From contig JAEEIS010000094.1 of NCBI GenBank assembly GCA_016281475.1, forward strand, positions 1-33,511: a stretch of 33,511 nucleotides of DNA, read 5' to 3'. This document shows, piece after piece, positions 1 to 8,572 of the stretch (the first letter of the stretch is position 1; the number at the start of each line of letters is the position of its first letter). The notes below the pieces were generated by a model that saw nothing but the letters and a program-made list of their open reading frames with translations, ran no database searches and was not told the DNA's origin. Origin of the DNA: Bacteroidales bacterium. GTDB taxonomy: Bacteria; Bacteroidota; Bacteroidia; Bacteroidales; P3. A program made the position numbers and the translations under genes.

Positions 1-1
1 A

Positions 2-337
2 GGATTGTGCAACCGCTACAGTGCCGCCTTGATACAGCGTGCCGACGGGGGTGCGGGCACGGTATTCGAGCCGATGAACGTAATGTTCGCCATCGAAGGA
101 TGGTGGAACAACCAGACTCTGCCCCAACAGTGGAACGTGGGACTGCGCTGGAGCAACTATAACGACTTTGTGATTGAGCGGGTGGCAAACTGGTTTTTCA
201 GTGCCAAAGGGGTTTACACACTCAAGGACCAAACGGCACTATACGCCGAAGTGGGCCTACACCCTGTGGGGTCACTCAACCTAACGGCCAGCTACGACGG
301 CTGGTTTATGCATCTGGGAGCAGTACGGAGTTTTTAA
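2..337 (+). CDS. C-terminal part of an outer-membrane beta-barrel-like protein (5' end outside window)
   Basis: The reading frame is open at the left edge, so only the last ~111 residues are present; the TTG at position 5 is not a convincing start. The fragment has alternating polar and aromatic/hydrophobic residues (WNVGLRWSNYNDF, ALYAEVGLHPVGSLNLTASY) typical of transmembrane beta-strands, and it ends in Phe, the usual last residue of proteins inserted by the BAM machinery. No specific family can be named from the fragment. The next gene starts 118 bases downstream, with a GC-rich hairpin between. Confidence 0.6.
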   Translation, partial: GLCNRYSAALIQRADGGAGTVFEPMNVMFAIEGWWNNQTLPQQWNVGLRWSNYNDFVIERVANWFFSAKGVYTLKDQTALYAEVGLHPVGSLNLTASYDGWFMHLGAVRSF

Positions 338-401
338 TCGCGTAAGCAAATGTTAAATACCAATTTATACATACTTATCATACCCCCCGCCTTACGGCGT
401 A

Positions 402-417
402 CCCCTCTAAAGAGGGG
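402..417. other. GC-rich hairpin between genes
   Basis: CCCCTCT, loop AA, AGAGGGG forms a perfect 7-bp stem, preceded at 388-399 by a smaller CGCC/GGCG hairpin. No T-run follows, so it is not a standard intrinsic terminator. It could be a 3'-end stabiliser of the upstream message or a fragment of an interspersed repeat. Confidence 0.4.
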
Positions 418-454
418 ACGGCTGACGCGGTTTATTGCATATTGACTACTTACT

Positions 455-1315
455 ATGAAAACAAAGATTTTTCTTTTCTTAACGATAGCCCTGATATTTG
501 GGTCGTGCGACAGGCTTGACGTAAAGGGCATGCTCTTTTCGAGCGGAAGCCATACAGAAGACCGCGTGGCGGAATGGCTGGCTTGGGACGAGCAGCACGG
601 CGAGAACATCGTCGCGGGGGCGCCAGACACCTACCGAGTGTATGTCTGCTCCGACATACACCTCGAAGGCGAGGCCACAAGGGTTGCAGCCATGCTACAA
701 CGCGAAAATTCCGACCCGTTAGGGCTGTTCAGCATCGTGCTGGGCGACATTGCCAACGAGAGCGGCGAACGTCCGTTCCGCCTGATGGACAGTGTGGCAC
801 GTGTGGGAAACGACACCTGCTTTGTGATACTGGGCAACCACGACATCTATTTCGACTGCGAGCAGCACTACAAGCGATACTTCCACACCTCTACCTACAC
901 CGTCACCGTACAGACAGTGAGCGGAGCGAAAGACCTCTTCATCTTTCTCGACAGCGGCAACGCCACCCACGGCAAACGCCAGCTGGCTTGGCTGAAAGAG
1001 GTGCTACAGCACCGCAGCGACTACCGACATGTGGTGGTGGGGACACACACCTGCCTGTTTCGCACCAGCTACAACTACAGCACCACCCCTGCCGCCAATC
1101 TGCCCGAAGAGGAATACTACGAACTGCTGAACCTGATGGATGAGAACGACGTGAGCCTTTTCCTTATGGGACACTTCCACCATCGTGAGGAACACCTGAT
1201 AGGACATGTGCCCTATGTGATGCTAGATAATCTGAACGAAACCGAGGACACCCCAACCTACCTAGTGGTAACGCTAGGCAACGAAATAGAATATAAATAC
1301 TGCGAACTGATATGA
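455..1315 (+). CDS. Calcineurin-like metallophosphoesterase lipoprotein
   Basis: 286 residues. A lipoprotein signal ends in FGSC with Cys18 as the predicted lipidated residue, so the protein should be membrane-anchored outside the cytoplasm. The metallophosphoesterase metal-binding motifs appear in order: SDIHLEG (D67, H69), GDIANE (D98), GNHD (N128, H129), a late GTH, and GHFHHREE near residue 237. These residues bind the di-metal centre that hydrolyses phosphoester bonds; the substrate cannot be read from sequence. The stop overlaps the start of the next gene (ATGA, 1312-1315), so the two are probably translationally coupled. The family call is firm. Confidence 0.9.
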   Translation: MKTKIFLFLTIALIFGSCDRLDVKGMLFSSGSHTEDRVAEWLAWDEQHGENIVAGAPDTYRVYVCSDIHLEGEATRVAAMLQRENSDPLGLFSIVLGDIANESGERPFRLMDSVARVGNDTCFVILGNHDIYFDCEQHYKRYFHTSTYTVTVQTVSGAKDLFIFLDSGNATHGKRQLAWLKEVLQHRSDYRHVVVGTHTCLFRTSYNYSTTPAANLPEEEYYELLNLMDENDVSLFLMGHFHHREEHLIGHVPYVMLDNLNETEDTPTYLVVTLGNEIEYKYCELI

Positions 1316-3123
1316 AACGTAAAATACCTGCCACACTAGGCTTATCGCTAACCATAATGATGTTGTTGTATGCCTGCGCCAAGCAAGCCTACCCCACCGG
1401 TGGCCCCAAAGACGAGACCCCGCCAGTGGTGCTGGGCACCACCCCACCCAACGGCTCTACACACTTCGCCGCAAAGGAGTTCCTCATCATGTTTGACGAA
1501 TATGTGCAGGTGAAGAGTTCTGACGATAACATCATGGTGTCGCCCCCCATGAAGCAGAAGCCCGAATACAGCACCAAGGGTCGCGGCATATTGGTCAAGA
1601 TAAAAGACACCCTGCGTGAGAACACCACCTACCTGTTTCAATTCAAAGAAGGCATCGTCGACTTCAACGAGGGCAACGCACTGAAGAGTTTCGAATATGT
1701 GTTCTCGACAGGCAACAGCATCGACAGCATGACTCTGCGAGGCAAGGTGCTAGACGCTTTTACCAACCAACCCTGGAAAGAGACTGTGACAGTGGTGGCA
1801 TACCGTAGCGACACCGCCGCCAAAATGGCACCCAGCGGCGACTCGGTGACGGCAAAAGAGCAGCCTTTGTACATGACCCGCAGCGACAAGGATGGGAACT
1901 TCGAACTGAACCACCTGCGCGAGGGGAGATACCTACTGCTGGCCTATGAGGATGGCGACAAAAACCTGCGCCTGGGCACTGGCGAGGCTGTGGCATTCCT
2001 CGACACACTGGTTTTGGCACAGAAAATGCCACCACACATCGACACCACCGCCAAGGACAGCACCGCAACGGCCGACTCAACCGCCACAACAGATACCCTT
2101 GCCGTCCGCGACACCCTCCCCCCCACCGCCGACAGCACTCTGCTCGGCGAGCCCATACAACAGGTGACCATGTTGATGTCGCTCCTCAAAAAAGAGACCC
2201 AACGCGTGACCAAGAGTGAATTCAAGAAAAAAGGACAGATAGAAATCATCACCCAATGCCCGCTCACCGATAGTTTTGCCGTCAATCCCCTATACGGCAA
2301 AACTGAGGACCTCTACTACCGAGCCAACCGCACAAAAGACACCCTGCGGATATGGACAGCACTCGAGGCGTGCGATTCCATCACCCTACTGCTCACAGAC
2401 ACCAACCTGCGCGACACCCTAAAACTGCAATACCGCGAGAAAAAGACCACCAAGACCATGCCGCCAATGGCAGGGGTCAAGAGTTCTATACTGAAAAACC
2501 TAGTGGCAGGCACCCACCCCTATTTTGACACCCTCTGGGTCGGCTTCGAAAACCCCATTGCCGACAGCATGGCATCCGACCTTGACACTGCCGTAAGGGT
2601 ATTTAACCTCGCCGACAGCAGTATAAGCCACTGCGGCATGACATTGGCACACAACCTGCACCCCTCGGGCAGCGACCGCGCCATGATAAACTTCACAGGC
2701 AAGGCTGGCACAAAATATCGCTTCACCATCCTCCCCGACCACTTCACAGACATATACAAGCACACCAACCCCGACTCCATCCACATCAACACCGAATACT
2801 CCAAAGTAGAAAGCTACGGCAATATCATCCTCGACGTAACTATCGACAGCTCCACCCATACACCGCACATACTCATCCAGCTCACCAACGACAAGGGCGA
2901 CATGCTCCAGCAGCGCATCCTCATCCAGAGCCAACGGCTCACCTTCCCCAACCTCAAAGGCGGTAAATACGGTTTCCGCGCCATCGTGGACAACGACGGC
3001 AACGGCGAGTGGACCCCAGGCGACTACTGGCAAGGCCGCCAACCCGAGAAAGTCATCTACTTTGATAAGACCTTAGAACTACGCGAAAACTGGGACATGG
3101 AAGAAAAGTGGACAATACAGTAA
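1312..3123 (+). CDS. Ig-like domain-containing lipoprotein
   Basis: 603 residues with a lipoprotein signal (YACAK, Cys22). Directly after the Cys comes a Bacteroidetes-typical stretch (PTGGPKDETPPVVLGTTPPNG) followed by an SbsA-type Ig-like domain (FDEYVQVKSSDDNIMVSPP) over roughly residues 35-135. A small carboxypeptidase-regulatory-like fold may follow (SDKDGNFELNHLREGRYLLLAYED, ~190-225). Residues ~245-275 are Asp/Thr/Ser/Ala-rich and look like a linker. The C-terminus (GKYGFRAIVDNDGNGEWTPGDY) resembles another Ig-like or prealbumin-like module. Likely a surface or periplasmic structural lipoprotein of unknown role, coupled to the phosphoesterase upstream. Confidence 0.8.
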   Translation: MKRKIPATLGLSLTIMMLLYACAKQAYPTGGPKDETPPVVLGTTPPNGSTHFAAKEFLIMFDEYVQVKSSDDNIMVSPPMKQKPEYSTKGRGILVKIKDTLRENTTYLFQFKEGIVDFNEGNALKSFEYVFSTGNSIDSMTLRGKVLDAFTNQPWKETVTVVAYRSDTAAKMAPSGDSVTAKEQPLYMTRSDKDGNFELNHLREGRYLLLAYEDGDKNLRLGTGEAVAFLDTLVLAQKMPPHIDTTAKDSTATADSTATTDTLAVRDTLPPTADSTLLGEPIQQVTMLMSLLKKETQRVTKSEFKKKGQIEIITQCPLTDSFAVNPLYGKTEDLYYRANRTKDTLRIWTALEACDSITLLLTDTNLRDTLKLQYREKKTTKTMPPMAGVKSSILKNLVAGTHPYFDTLWVGFENPIADSMASDLDTAVRVFNLADSSISHCGMTLAHNLHPSGSDRAMINFTGKAGTKYRFTILPDHFTDIYKHTNPDSIHINTEYSKVESYGNIILDVTIDSSTHTPHILIQLTNDKGDMLQQRILIQSQRLTFPNLKGGKYGFRAIVDNDGNGEWTPGDYWQGRQPEKVIYFDKTLELRENWDMEEKWTIQ

Positions 3124-3155
3124 CGTTATCACGTTATCACGACAAATAGATTAGA

Positions 3156-4667
3156 ATGATTCAAAAGAAACTGCTGTCAGGACTATTCTGGGTATTGCTG
3201 CTCAACCTGCTCATCAAGCCTTTCTGGTTTCTGGGCATCGAGGTGGGTGTGCAAAATGCCGTAGGGGTCGAACAATACGGTTTCTATTTTGGCATCTTCA
3301 ATCTTGCCTACATCTTCAACATACTCCTCGACCTAGGCATCACCAACTTCAACACCCGCAACATCGCCCAAAACCCTCAACTCATCGGCAAGCATCTGCC
3401 ACACCTGCTCACCATAAAACTGTTGCTGCTGGCGCTCTACGTGGTGGTGACATTCAGCACTGGGCTGCTGCTAGGCTACGGCTCGCGCCAGTTCTACCTG
3501 CTGGCATTCCTCACATTCAACCAATTCCTCAACTCCCTCATTCTCTATCTGCGCAGCAACTTCGAAGGGCTCCTGCTATTCAAGTGGGACAGCGTCATCA
3601 GCATCCTCGACCGCGTCATCATGATTCTCATCTGCGGCGCTCTGCTATGGCTGCCACGCCACCCTACGTTTAAGATAGAATACTTCGTCTACGCACAAAC
3701 TGCCGCCTACCTCCTTACCGCACTGACGGCACTCACCGTGCTTATCAGCAAGACAGGATTCAGCCGACTGCATTTCTCCCGACCCTTCACCCTAGCCATA
3801 CTCAAACAGAGTCTCCCATTTGCCCTGCTGGTGCTACTAATGGCCTCATACAACAGGCTCGACCCTATTCTGCTACAAAAGCTCTCACCCGCAGGTATAG
3901 GCAACCACAATGCCGGCATCTACGCATCGGCCTTCCGCCTGCTCGATGTCCTCACCATGCTCGCCTACCTGGTCAGCGTCCCCCTCCTGCCCATCTTTGC
4001 CCGCCTCACCAAGCAAGCACTCGTGAAACAAGATAAGTCAGACCATTTCAATTTTCAATTTTCAACTTTCAATTCTAATCAAGAGCTCTCCTCCACCACC
4101 CGCATCGTCACCTCGCTGATGCTCGTCTACTCCATCACCGCCGCCATCACCCTCTCCAGCATGGACACCCAGTTGATGCTTCTCCTCTACACCGACCACC
4201 CCGAAGAATCCTCCACCGTCTTCCACCTGCTCGTCTTCGGCATCATCCCCATATCCATGACCTACGTCTTCGGCACCCTGCTCACCGCCGCCGGACGACT
4301 GCGACAGCTCAACATCTTTGCCCTCTGCACCCTCGCCATCAACGTCGCTGTCAACATCCTCTGCATCCCACGTTGTGGAGCCGTAGGGTCGGCATGGGCA
4401 AGCCTCATAGCCCAAAGTTTCATGGCTATCACCCAGATATGGGCAGCATTACGAATTTTCCACCTCCGTCCATCGTGGGGCTACATACTAAAAATAGCAA
4501 TCTTTACGTTATTAATAGCGAGTTGCAACCTCCTCCCACCGCCGGCACAAGCCTGGTGGCTGAGAATGGCCGTCATAGGCATCGTCGCCCTAGCCATGGC
4601 CGTGCTGCTCAAACTTATCGACATCAACGAATTAAAAACAATAATCAATAATAAAGAACAACAATGA
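3156..4667 (+). CDS. Oligosaccharide flippase family membrane protein (Wzx/MATE-like)
   Basis: 503 residues, almost entirely hydrophobic helices (about 12-14 predicted), starting MIQKKLLSGLFWVLLLNLL. Layout and composition fit the polysaccharide-transporter/flippase family that moves lipid-linked sugars across the inner membrane. The order phosphoesterase, Ig lipoprotein, flippase, fabD suggests cell-envelope work, but no glycosyltransferases are adjacent. Residues ~298-308 (FNFQFSTFNSN) are encoded by a copy of an AT-rich interspersed repeat sitting in the loop before the helix that begins near TTRIVTSLML. The stop overlaps the fabD start (ATGA at 4664-4667). The 32-base gap upstream holds a short tandem repeat of CGTTATCA. 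Confidence 0.8.
   Translation: MIQKKLLSGLFWVLLLNLLIKPFWFLGIEVGVQNAVGVEQYGFYFGIFNLAYIFNILLDLGITNFNTRNIAQNPQLIGKHLPHLLTIKLLLLALYVVVTFSTGLLLGYGSRQFYLLAFLTFNQFLNSLILYLRSNFEGLLLFKWDSVISILDRVIMILICGALLWLPRHPTFKIEYFVYAQTAAYLLTALTALTVLISKTGFSRLHFSRPFTLAILKQSLPFALLVLLMASYNRLDPILLQKLSPAGIGNHNAGIYASAFRLLDVLTMLAYLVSVPLLPIFARLTKQALVKQDKSDHFNFQFSTFNSNQELSSTTRIVTSLMLVYSITAAITLSSMDTQLMLLLYTDHPEESSTVFHLLVFGIIPISMTYVFGTLLTAAGRLRQLNIFALCTLAINVAVNILCIPRCGAVGSAWASLIAQSFMAITQIWAALRIFHLRPSWGYILKIAIFTLLIASCNLLPPPAQAWWLRMAVIGIVALAMAVLLKLIDINELKTIINNKEQQ
4045..4077 (+). repeat. AT-rich interspersed repeat, in-frame inside the flippase gene
   Basis: Four TTTCAA-type units in a row inside a GC-rich coding region. The same unit appears between genes and inside the signal peptide of the gene at 5796. 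The frame stays open across it. Confidence 0.75.
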
Positions 4668-5548
4668 AAAAATCCTACATCTTCCCCGGTCAGGGAGCCC
4701 AGTTCGTAGGAATGGGCAAAGACCTATATGAGGGCAACGCCCACTGCCGCGACATGTTCGAGCGCGCTAACGAGATTATCGGCTTCCGCATCACCGACCT
4801 CATGTTCGCCGGCACCCCCGACGACCTCAAACAGACCAAGGTGACTCAACCCGCCATATTCCTCCACAGCACCATCCTCGCCACCTACATGGGCAGCGAC
4901 TTCCAGCCCGACATGGTGGGCGGCCACTCCCTCGGCGAGTTCAGTGCCTTAGTTGCCGCCGGTGCCATGGACTTCGAGGACGGCCTGCGTCTGGTCATAG
5001 CCCGTGCTAACGCCATGCAGAAATGCTGCGAGCTGCGCCCCTCCACCATGGCCGCCATCGTCAAGCTCGACGACAAGACTGTCGAGGATGTCTGCGCCGA
5101 GATTTCTTCCACAGGCGAAATCGTCGTCCCCGCCAACTACAACACCACTGGCCAGCTGGTCATCAGCGGCACCATCGAAGGCGTTGCCAAGGCATGCGAG
5201 AAACTGAAAGAACTCAAAGGCCGTGCCCTGCCCCTTGCCGTTGGCGGTGCATTCCACAGTCCCCTCATGGAACCCGCACGCGTCGAACTGGCTCAGGCCA
5301 TCGATGCCACCCAATTCCACGCCCCCGTATGCCCCTGCTACCAGAACGTCTGCGCACTGCCCGTCACCGACCCCGAGACCATCAAGCAGAATCTCAACAA
5401 GCAACTCACCGCGCCCGTCCGCTGGACCGCCACCGTGCAGAACATGCTCGCCGACGGTGCCACCGAGTTCATCGAAGTGGGTCCTGGCACCGCCCTCCAA
5501 GGCATGGTCAAGCGCATCAACCCCAACGCCAACGCCCACTCAGCCTGA
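4664..5548 (+). CDS. fabD: Malonyl-CoA:ACP transacylase
   Basis: 294 residues, the normal length for FabD. It transfers malonyl from CoA to acyl carrier protein in the cytoplasm, supplying type II fatty-acid synthesis. The N-terminal FPGQGAQFVGMG motif, the nucleophile motif GGHSLGEFSA (Ser89) and GGAFHSPLM (His198) are all present, as is the late EVGPGTALQGMVKR. It starts inside the flippase stop codon, so it is probably translationally coupled. A hairpin-forming repeat follows 15 bases after the stop. No other fab gene is next to it. Confidence 0.97.
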   Translation: MKKSYIFPGQGAQFVGMGKDLYEGNAHCRDMFERANEIIGFRITDLMFAGTPDDLKQTKVTQPAIFLHSTILATYMGSDFQPDMVGGHSLGEFSALVAAGAMDFEDGLRLVIARANAMQKCCELRPSTMAAIVKLDDKTVEDVCAEISSTGEIVVPANYNTTGQLVISGTIEGVAKACEKLKELKGRALPLAVGGAFHSPLMEPARVELAQAIDATQFHAPVCPCYQNVCALPVTDPETIKQNLNKQLTAPVRWTATVQNMLADGATEFIEVGPGTALQGMVKRINPNANAHSA

Positions 5549-5563
5549 AAAAATGAGAATTGA

Positions 5564-5617
5564 AAATTGAGAATTGAGAATTGGCTGAGGCATCGGATAA
5601 TTCTCAATTCTCAATTT
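5564..5617. repeat. Inverted pair of AT-rich interspersed repeats (hairpin) after fabD
   Basis: Arms 5564-5582 and 5599-5617 are perfect 19-bp inverted copies of an AATTGAGAATTGAG-type unit around a unique 16-base GC-rich loop. They sit just after the fabD stop and abut the MITE-like element. Likely roles are 3' end formation or message stability. Confidence 0.8.
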
Positions 5618-5618
5618 A

Positions 5619-5779
5619 GAAGCTGTTTAAATTTGATTGATGAAATATATTATGGATATAAACGAGCTGGTTTTTCTTCTTTTCTCAATTACAATGGAGT
5701 TCCATTGTAATTGAGAAAAGAAGAAAAAGATGCCGTTTAGGTTCTTTAAGAAAATCATTGAATTATATTAAACAGCTTC
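5619..5779. mobile_element. MITE-like palindromic element with TTA target duplication
   Basis: The terminal inverted repeats GAAGCTGTTTAA (5619-5630) and TTAAACAGCTTC (5768-5779) are perfect over 12 bp and flanked on both sides by TTA (5616-5618 and 5780-5782), the kind of 3-bp duplication made by some IS5-type transposases. The centre is a perfect 28-bp inverted repeat (5671-5698 and 5701-5728) around a 2-base loop. There is no coding capacity. Length 161 bp. Confidence 0.7.
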
Positions 5780-5795
5780 TTAGAAACTGACAAGC

Positions 5796-6632
5796 ATGAA
5801 AAAGATCATCCTACTCCTCTTAATTTTCAACTTTCAATTCTCAATTTTCAATTTCCTTCACGCCCAGCTCTACGTCGGCGTGCATGGCGGTGTCACCCTG
5901 CCCCAGGGTCTTTATGCCGAATCGCGCATGAGCGACAACGAATGGATGTTCGCCGAAGGGCACCAACTCAAAGCCGGTGCCGGACGTGGTTGGGATGCCG
6001 GGCTCGACATCAGTTTCGCCCTCCCCTTCCATCCCAATCTCGAAATAGCCCTCACTGCCGACTTCACGCAGAGCACCTCCAACCGCGACATACGCGAATA
6101 CTACGAGCTCAGCTACGCCCGCCGCTACAGCCAATGCAGCCGCTACGAGATGCGCCTCCCCTACTATCGCAACATCCCCATCTTCCTCGGCCTCCGCTAC
6201 TGCTACCCCGCCACCATCGGCATCGACATCTACGGCGAAGCCCTCATCGGCATCAACCGCCGCACCTTCTCCGACTGGCTGCTCACCTTCACCAAAGAAC
6301 CTTGGACCCCCCAAGAGGAAATCCCTTACCCTGAATACAACAACATCGACATCCGATCCTACACCCCCGTCACTACCTTCGCCTTCCGACTAGGCGCAGG
6401 ATTCATCCTCAAAAAGAAATACACCATCGGTGCCAGCTTCCAGATGCTCGGCAAGGCACCCCTCGCGTGGGATCGCACCGTCACTACCCGCTACGACGTT
6501 TACGGCAACATCAGCGAATACACCAACCGCTCCCACACCGACTACACCGACCTCCGAACCACCCTCGTCCTCGTACAGCTAGGTTACCGTCTCAACCCCT
6601 TCGCCGGTGCCCGCCACGTACAAGACTGGTAG
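5796..6632 (+). CDS. Predicted outer-membrane beta-barrel protein with a repeat-derived signal peptide
   Basis: 278 residues. The predicted signal peptide is MKKIILLLLIFNFQFSIFNF then LHAQ, with cleavage probably after HA. Residues 10-20 of this signal are encoded by the AT-rich interspersed repeat found elsewhere in the window. The mature part (LYVGVHGGVTLPQGLYAES, DAGLDISFALPFHPNLEIALTADFTQS, YTIGASFQMLGKAPLAW, LVLVQLGYRLNPFAG) has amphipathic strands and aromatic girdles of a small outer-membrane barrel. Function unknown. It begins 16 bases after the MITE-like element, so its promoter may lie in or be altered by that element. Confidence 0.7.
   Translation: MKKIILLLLIFNFQFSIFNFLHAQLYVGVHGGVTLPQGLYAESRMSDNEWMFAEGHQLKAGAGRGWDAGLDISFALPFHPNLEIALTADFTQSTSNRDIREYYELSYARRYSQCSRYEMRLPYYRNIPIFLGLRYCYPATIGIDIYGEALIGINRRTFSDWLLTFTKEPWTPQEEIPYPEYNNIDIRSYTPVTTFAFRLGAGFILKKKYTIGASFQMLGKAPLAWDRTVTTRYDVYGNISEYTNRSHTDYTDLRTTLVLVQLGYRLNPFAGARHVQDW
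5823..5855 (+). repeat. AT-rich interspersed repeat forming the core of a signal peptide
   Basis: A run of TTTTCAA/TTCTCAA units encodes residues 10-20 (IFNFQFSIFNF) of the protein at 5796, which is where a signal peptide needs its hydrophobic core. Confidence 0.8.
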
Positions 6633-6655
6633 GCAAAAACATTCCGAAATGCGAC

Positions 6656-6675
6656 AACTTTCAATTTTCAATTTG
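6656..6675 (+). repeat. Short AT-rich interspersed repeat upstream of the C69 peptidase gene
   Basis: ACTTTCAATTTTCAATTTG ends two bases before the start codon at 6678, so it occupies the ribosome-binding region of that gene. Confidence 0.65.
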
Positions 6676-6677
6676 AT

Positions 6678-8372
6678 ATGAAACACCTTTTAGTTATTAG
6701 TTTCTACCTTTTACTTTTAGCAGCCACCCCGGCCCTCGCCTGCACCAATTTCCTGCTCTCGAAAGGCAGCACCGCCGACGGCAGCACCATGATTACCTAC
6801 GCTGCCGACAGCCACACCCGCTACGGCCAGCTGCGCTACCACGCCGGCGGCAGCCACCAGCCCGGCGAGACTGTCAAGCTCTACAACTACGGCAGCCTCA
6901 AGTTCCAGATTGAGATACCGCAGGTGGCCTACACCTACCGCGTCGTCGGCTTCATCAACGAGCACCAGTTCGCCATCGGCGAGACCACCTGGGGCGGCAT
7001 TGAGCCCCTCTCCAAAGGCAATTCCGAAGGCATCGACTACGGCAACCTCATGTACCTCGCCCTGCAGCGCGCCCGCAACTGCCGCGAGGCCATCTGCGTC
7101 ATGGCCGACCTCGTCACCACCTACGGCTATGCCGACGGCGGCGAGAGCTTCTCTTTGGCCGACCCAGACGAGGTGTGGATTTTCGAGATTACCAGCAAAG
7201 GCAGTGAGAAGGGCGCCGTGTGGGTGGCACGCCGTGTGCCCGAAGGCTATGTCTGCGCCCACGCCAACCAGGCCCGCATCACCACCTTCCCTCAAGAGCC
7301 CGCCCACTGGAAGAAGAAAGGCCCTCACCCCGCCATCAGCAGCCGCCACCTGGAATATATCAACAACCCCGAGGTCGAATGCGTCTACAGCGACGATGTC
7401 GTCACCTTCGCCAAGCGGAACGGTTATGCCGTCTATGCTCTCCCACCTAAAAACACCGATGCCGACTTCTCCTTCGCCGACACCTACAACCCCCTCACCT
7501 TCTCCGGCCTCCGCGCCTGCGAGGCACGTGTCTATGCCATGTTCAACCGCGTGGCACAAGGCATGCAGCGCTACGAAGCCTACGCCATGGGCGACCCCAA
7601 GGCCGAACGTATGCCCCTCTGGATTAAGCCCGACCACAAAATCGGCGTTCACGAGGTGATGGAGCTGATGCGCGACCACTTCGAAGGCACCCCCATGGAC
7701 ATGACCCAGGACGTGGGCGCAGGCCCCTTCCACTGCCCCTACCGCTGGCGGCCCATGGAGTTTGAGGTCGACGGCAAGAAATACATCCACGAACGCGCCA
7801 TCTCCACCCAGCAAACCGGTTTCAGCTTCGTCGCACAATGCCGTCGCTGGCTGCCCAACCCCGTGGGCGGCATCCTCTGGTTCGGCGTCGACGACACCTA
7901 CAGCACCTGCTACTGCCCCATGTTCTGCTGCATCGACAGCGTCCCCCTCTGCTTCCGCGAGGGCAACGGCTCCATGAGCCAGTACTCCCCCACCGCAGCC
8001 TTCTGGCTCTTCAACCGCGTCAGCAACTTCTGCTATCTCCGCTACGACGCCATGATACAAGATGTCCGCACCTATCAGAAATCATACGAAGAGGCATTCA
8101 TCGCCACCGTCAACTATCTGAAAGACAACGCCACCCCTGCTGAGCTCACCCGTCTCAGCCACCGTCTGGCACAAGAAATGATGGACGGCTGGAATAGCCT
8201 CGACCAGCAGTTGCTCACACGCTATATCGACGGTAACATCAAGTACATGAACGACAACCGCATCGAGACCACCCCCACCGGCGTGGTGCGCTTCCCCCAG
8301 CAGCCCAAGTACCCCGACTGGTTCTACCGCGCCATCGTCGACGACCACGGCGACATCCTCCAGGTCCGCTAA
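6678..8372 (+). CDS. Secreted C69-family dipeptidase
   Basis: 564 residues. Signal peptide residues 1-21 (MKHLLVISFYLLLLAATPALA) are directly followed by CTNFLLSKG, so Cys22 becomes the N-terminal nucleophile expected for peptidase family C69 (PepD type, Ntn-hydrolase fold). GSTADGSTMITYAADSH and the central FAIGETTWGG are characteristic. The enzyme should cleave dipeptides outside the cytoplasm, consistent with amino-acid scavenging by a gut or oral Bacteroidales. Cys22 could superficially look like a lipobox cysteine, but its position at the start of the conserved CTN motif favours the catalytic role. No operon partner is obvious. Confidence 0.92.
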   Translation: MKHLLVISFYLLLLAATPALACTNFLLSKGSTADGSTMITYAADSHTRYGQLRYHAGGSHQPGETVKLYNYGSLKFQIEIPQVAYTYRVVGFINEHQFAIGETTWGGIEPLSKGNSEGIDYGNLMYLALQRARNCREAICVMADLVTTYGYADGGESFSLADPDEVWIFEITSKGSEKGAVWVARRVPEGYVCAHANQARITTFPQEPAHWKKKGPHPAISSRHLEYINNPEVECVYSDDVVTFAKRNGYAVYALPPKNTDADFSFADTYNPLTFSGLRACEARVYAMFNRVAQGMQRYEAYAMGDPKAERMPLWIKPDHKIGVHEVMELMRDHFEGTPMDMTQDVGAGPFHCPYRWRPMEFEVDGKKYIHERAISTQQTGFSFVAQCRRWLPNPVGGILWFGVDDTYSTCYCPMFCCIDSVPLCFREGNGSMSQYSPTAAFWLFNRVSNFCYLRYDAMIQDVRTYQKSYEEAFIATVNYLKDNATPAELTRLSHRLAQEMMDGWNSLDQQLLTRYIDGNIKYMNDNRIETTPTGVVRFPQQPKYPDWFYRAIVDDHGDILQVR

Positions 8373-8393
8373 AACGGGCACACCTGCCACACC

Positions 8394-8416
8394 TCATGCC
8401 CCAAAAAAGGGCATGA
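8394..8416. other. Stem-loop after the C69 peptidase gene
   Basis: TCATGCCC (8394-8401) pairs with GGGCATGA (8409-8416) around CAAAAAA. No T-run follows. It may be a terminator-like or stabilising structure. Positions 8443-8468 hold a second CT/GA-rich imperfect hairpin. Confidence 0.45.
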
Positions 8417-8516
8417 ATCATGGATTACGACATCGTGTCTGAGGCGTCCTCTCTCTCGTGAGGGGAGAAAAACGGATGTTTTTTTTATTTTTAGTTTTTA
8501 ATTTGAAAATTATTTG

Positions 8517-8524
8517 TATCTTTG
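8517..8524 (+). promoter_or_regulatory. Bacteroidetes -7 promoter element for rnfA
   Basis: TATCTTTG matches TAnnTTTG and lies 48 bases before the rnfA start. The sequence where -33 should be is T-rich (GTTTTTA) but lacks a clean TTTG. Confidence 0.7.
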
Positions 8525-8572
8525 CAATTTGAAATAATATTTGTCGAACCCTATAAACAATTGCATAATACC

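Noticed and set aside
6717..8060. Long minus-strand frame of 447 codons opposite the C69 peptidase
   Set aside because: Composition is the mirror of a GC-rich, C-ending coding strand; no motif, and the plus-strand gene is certain.
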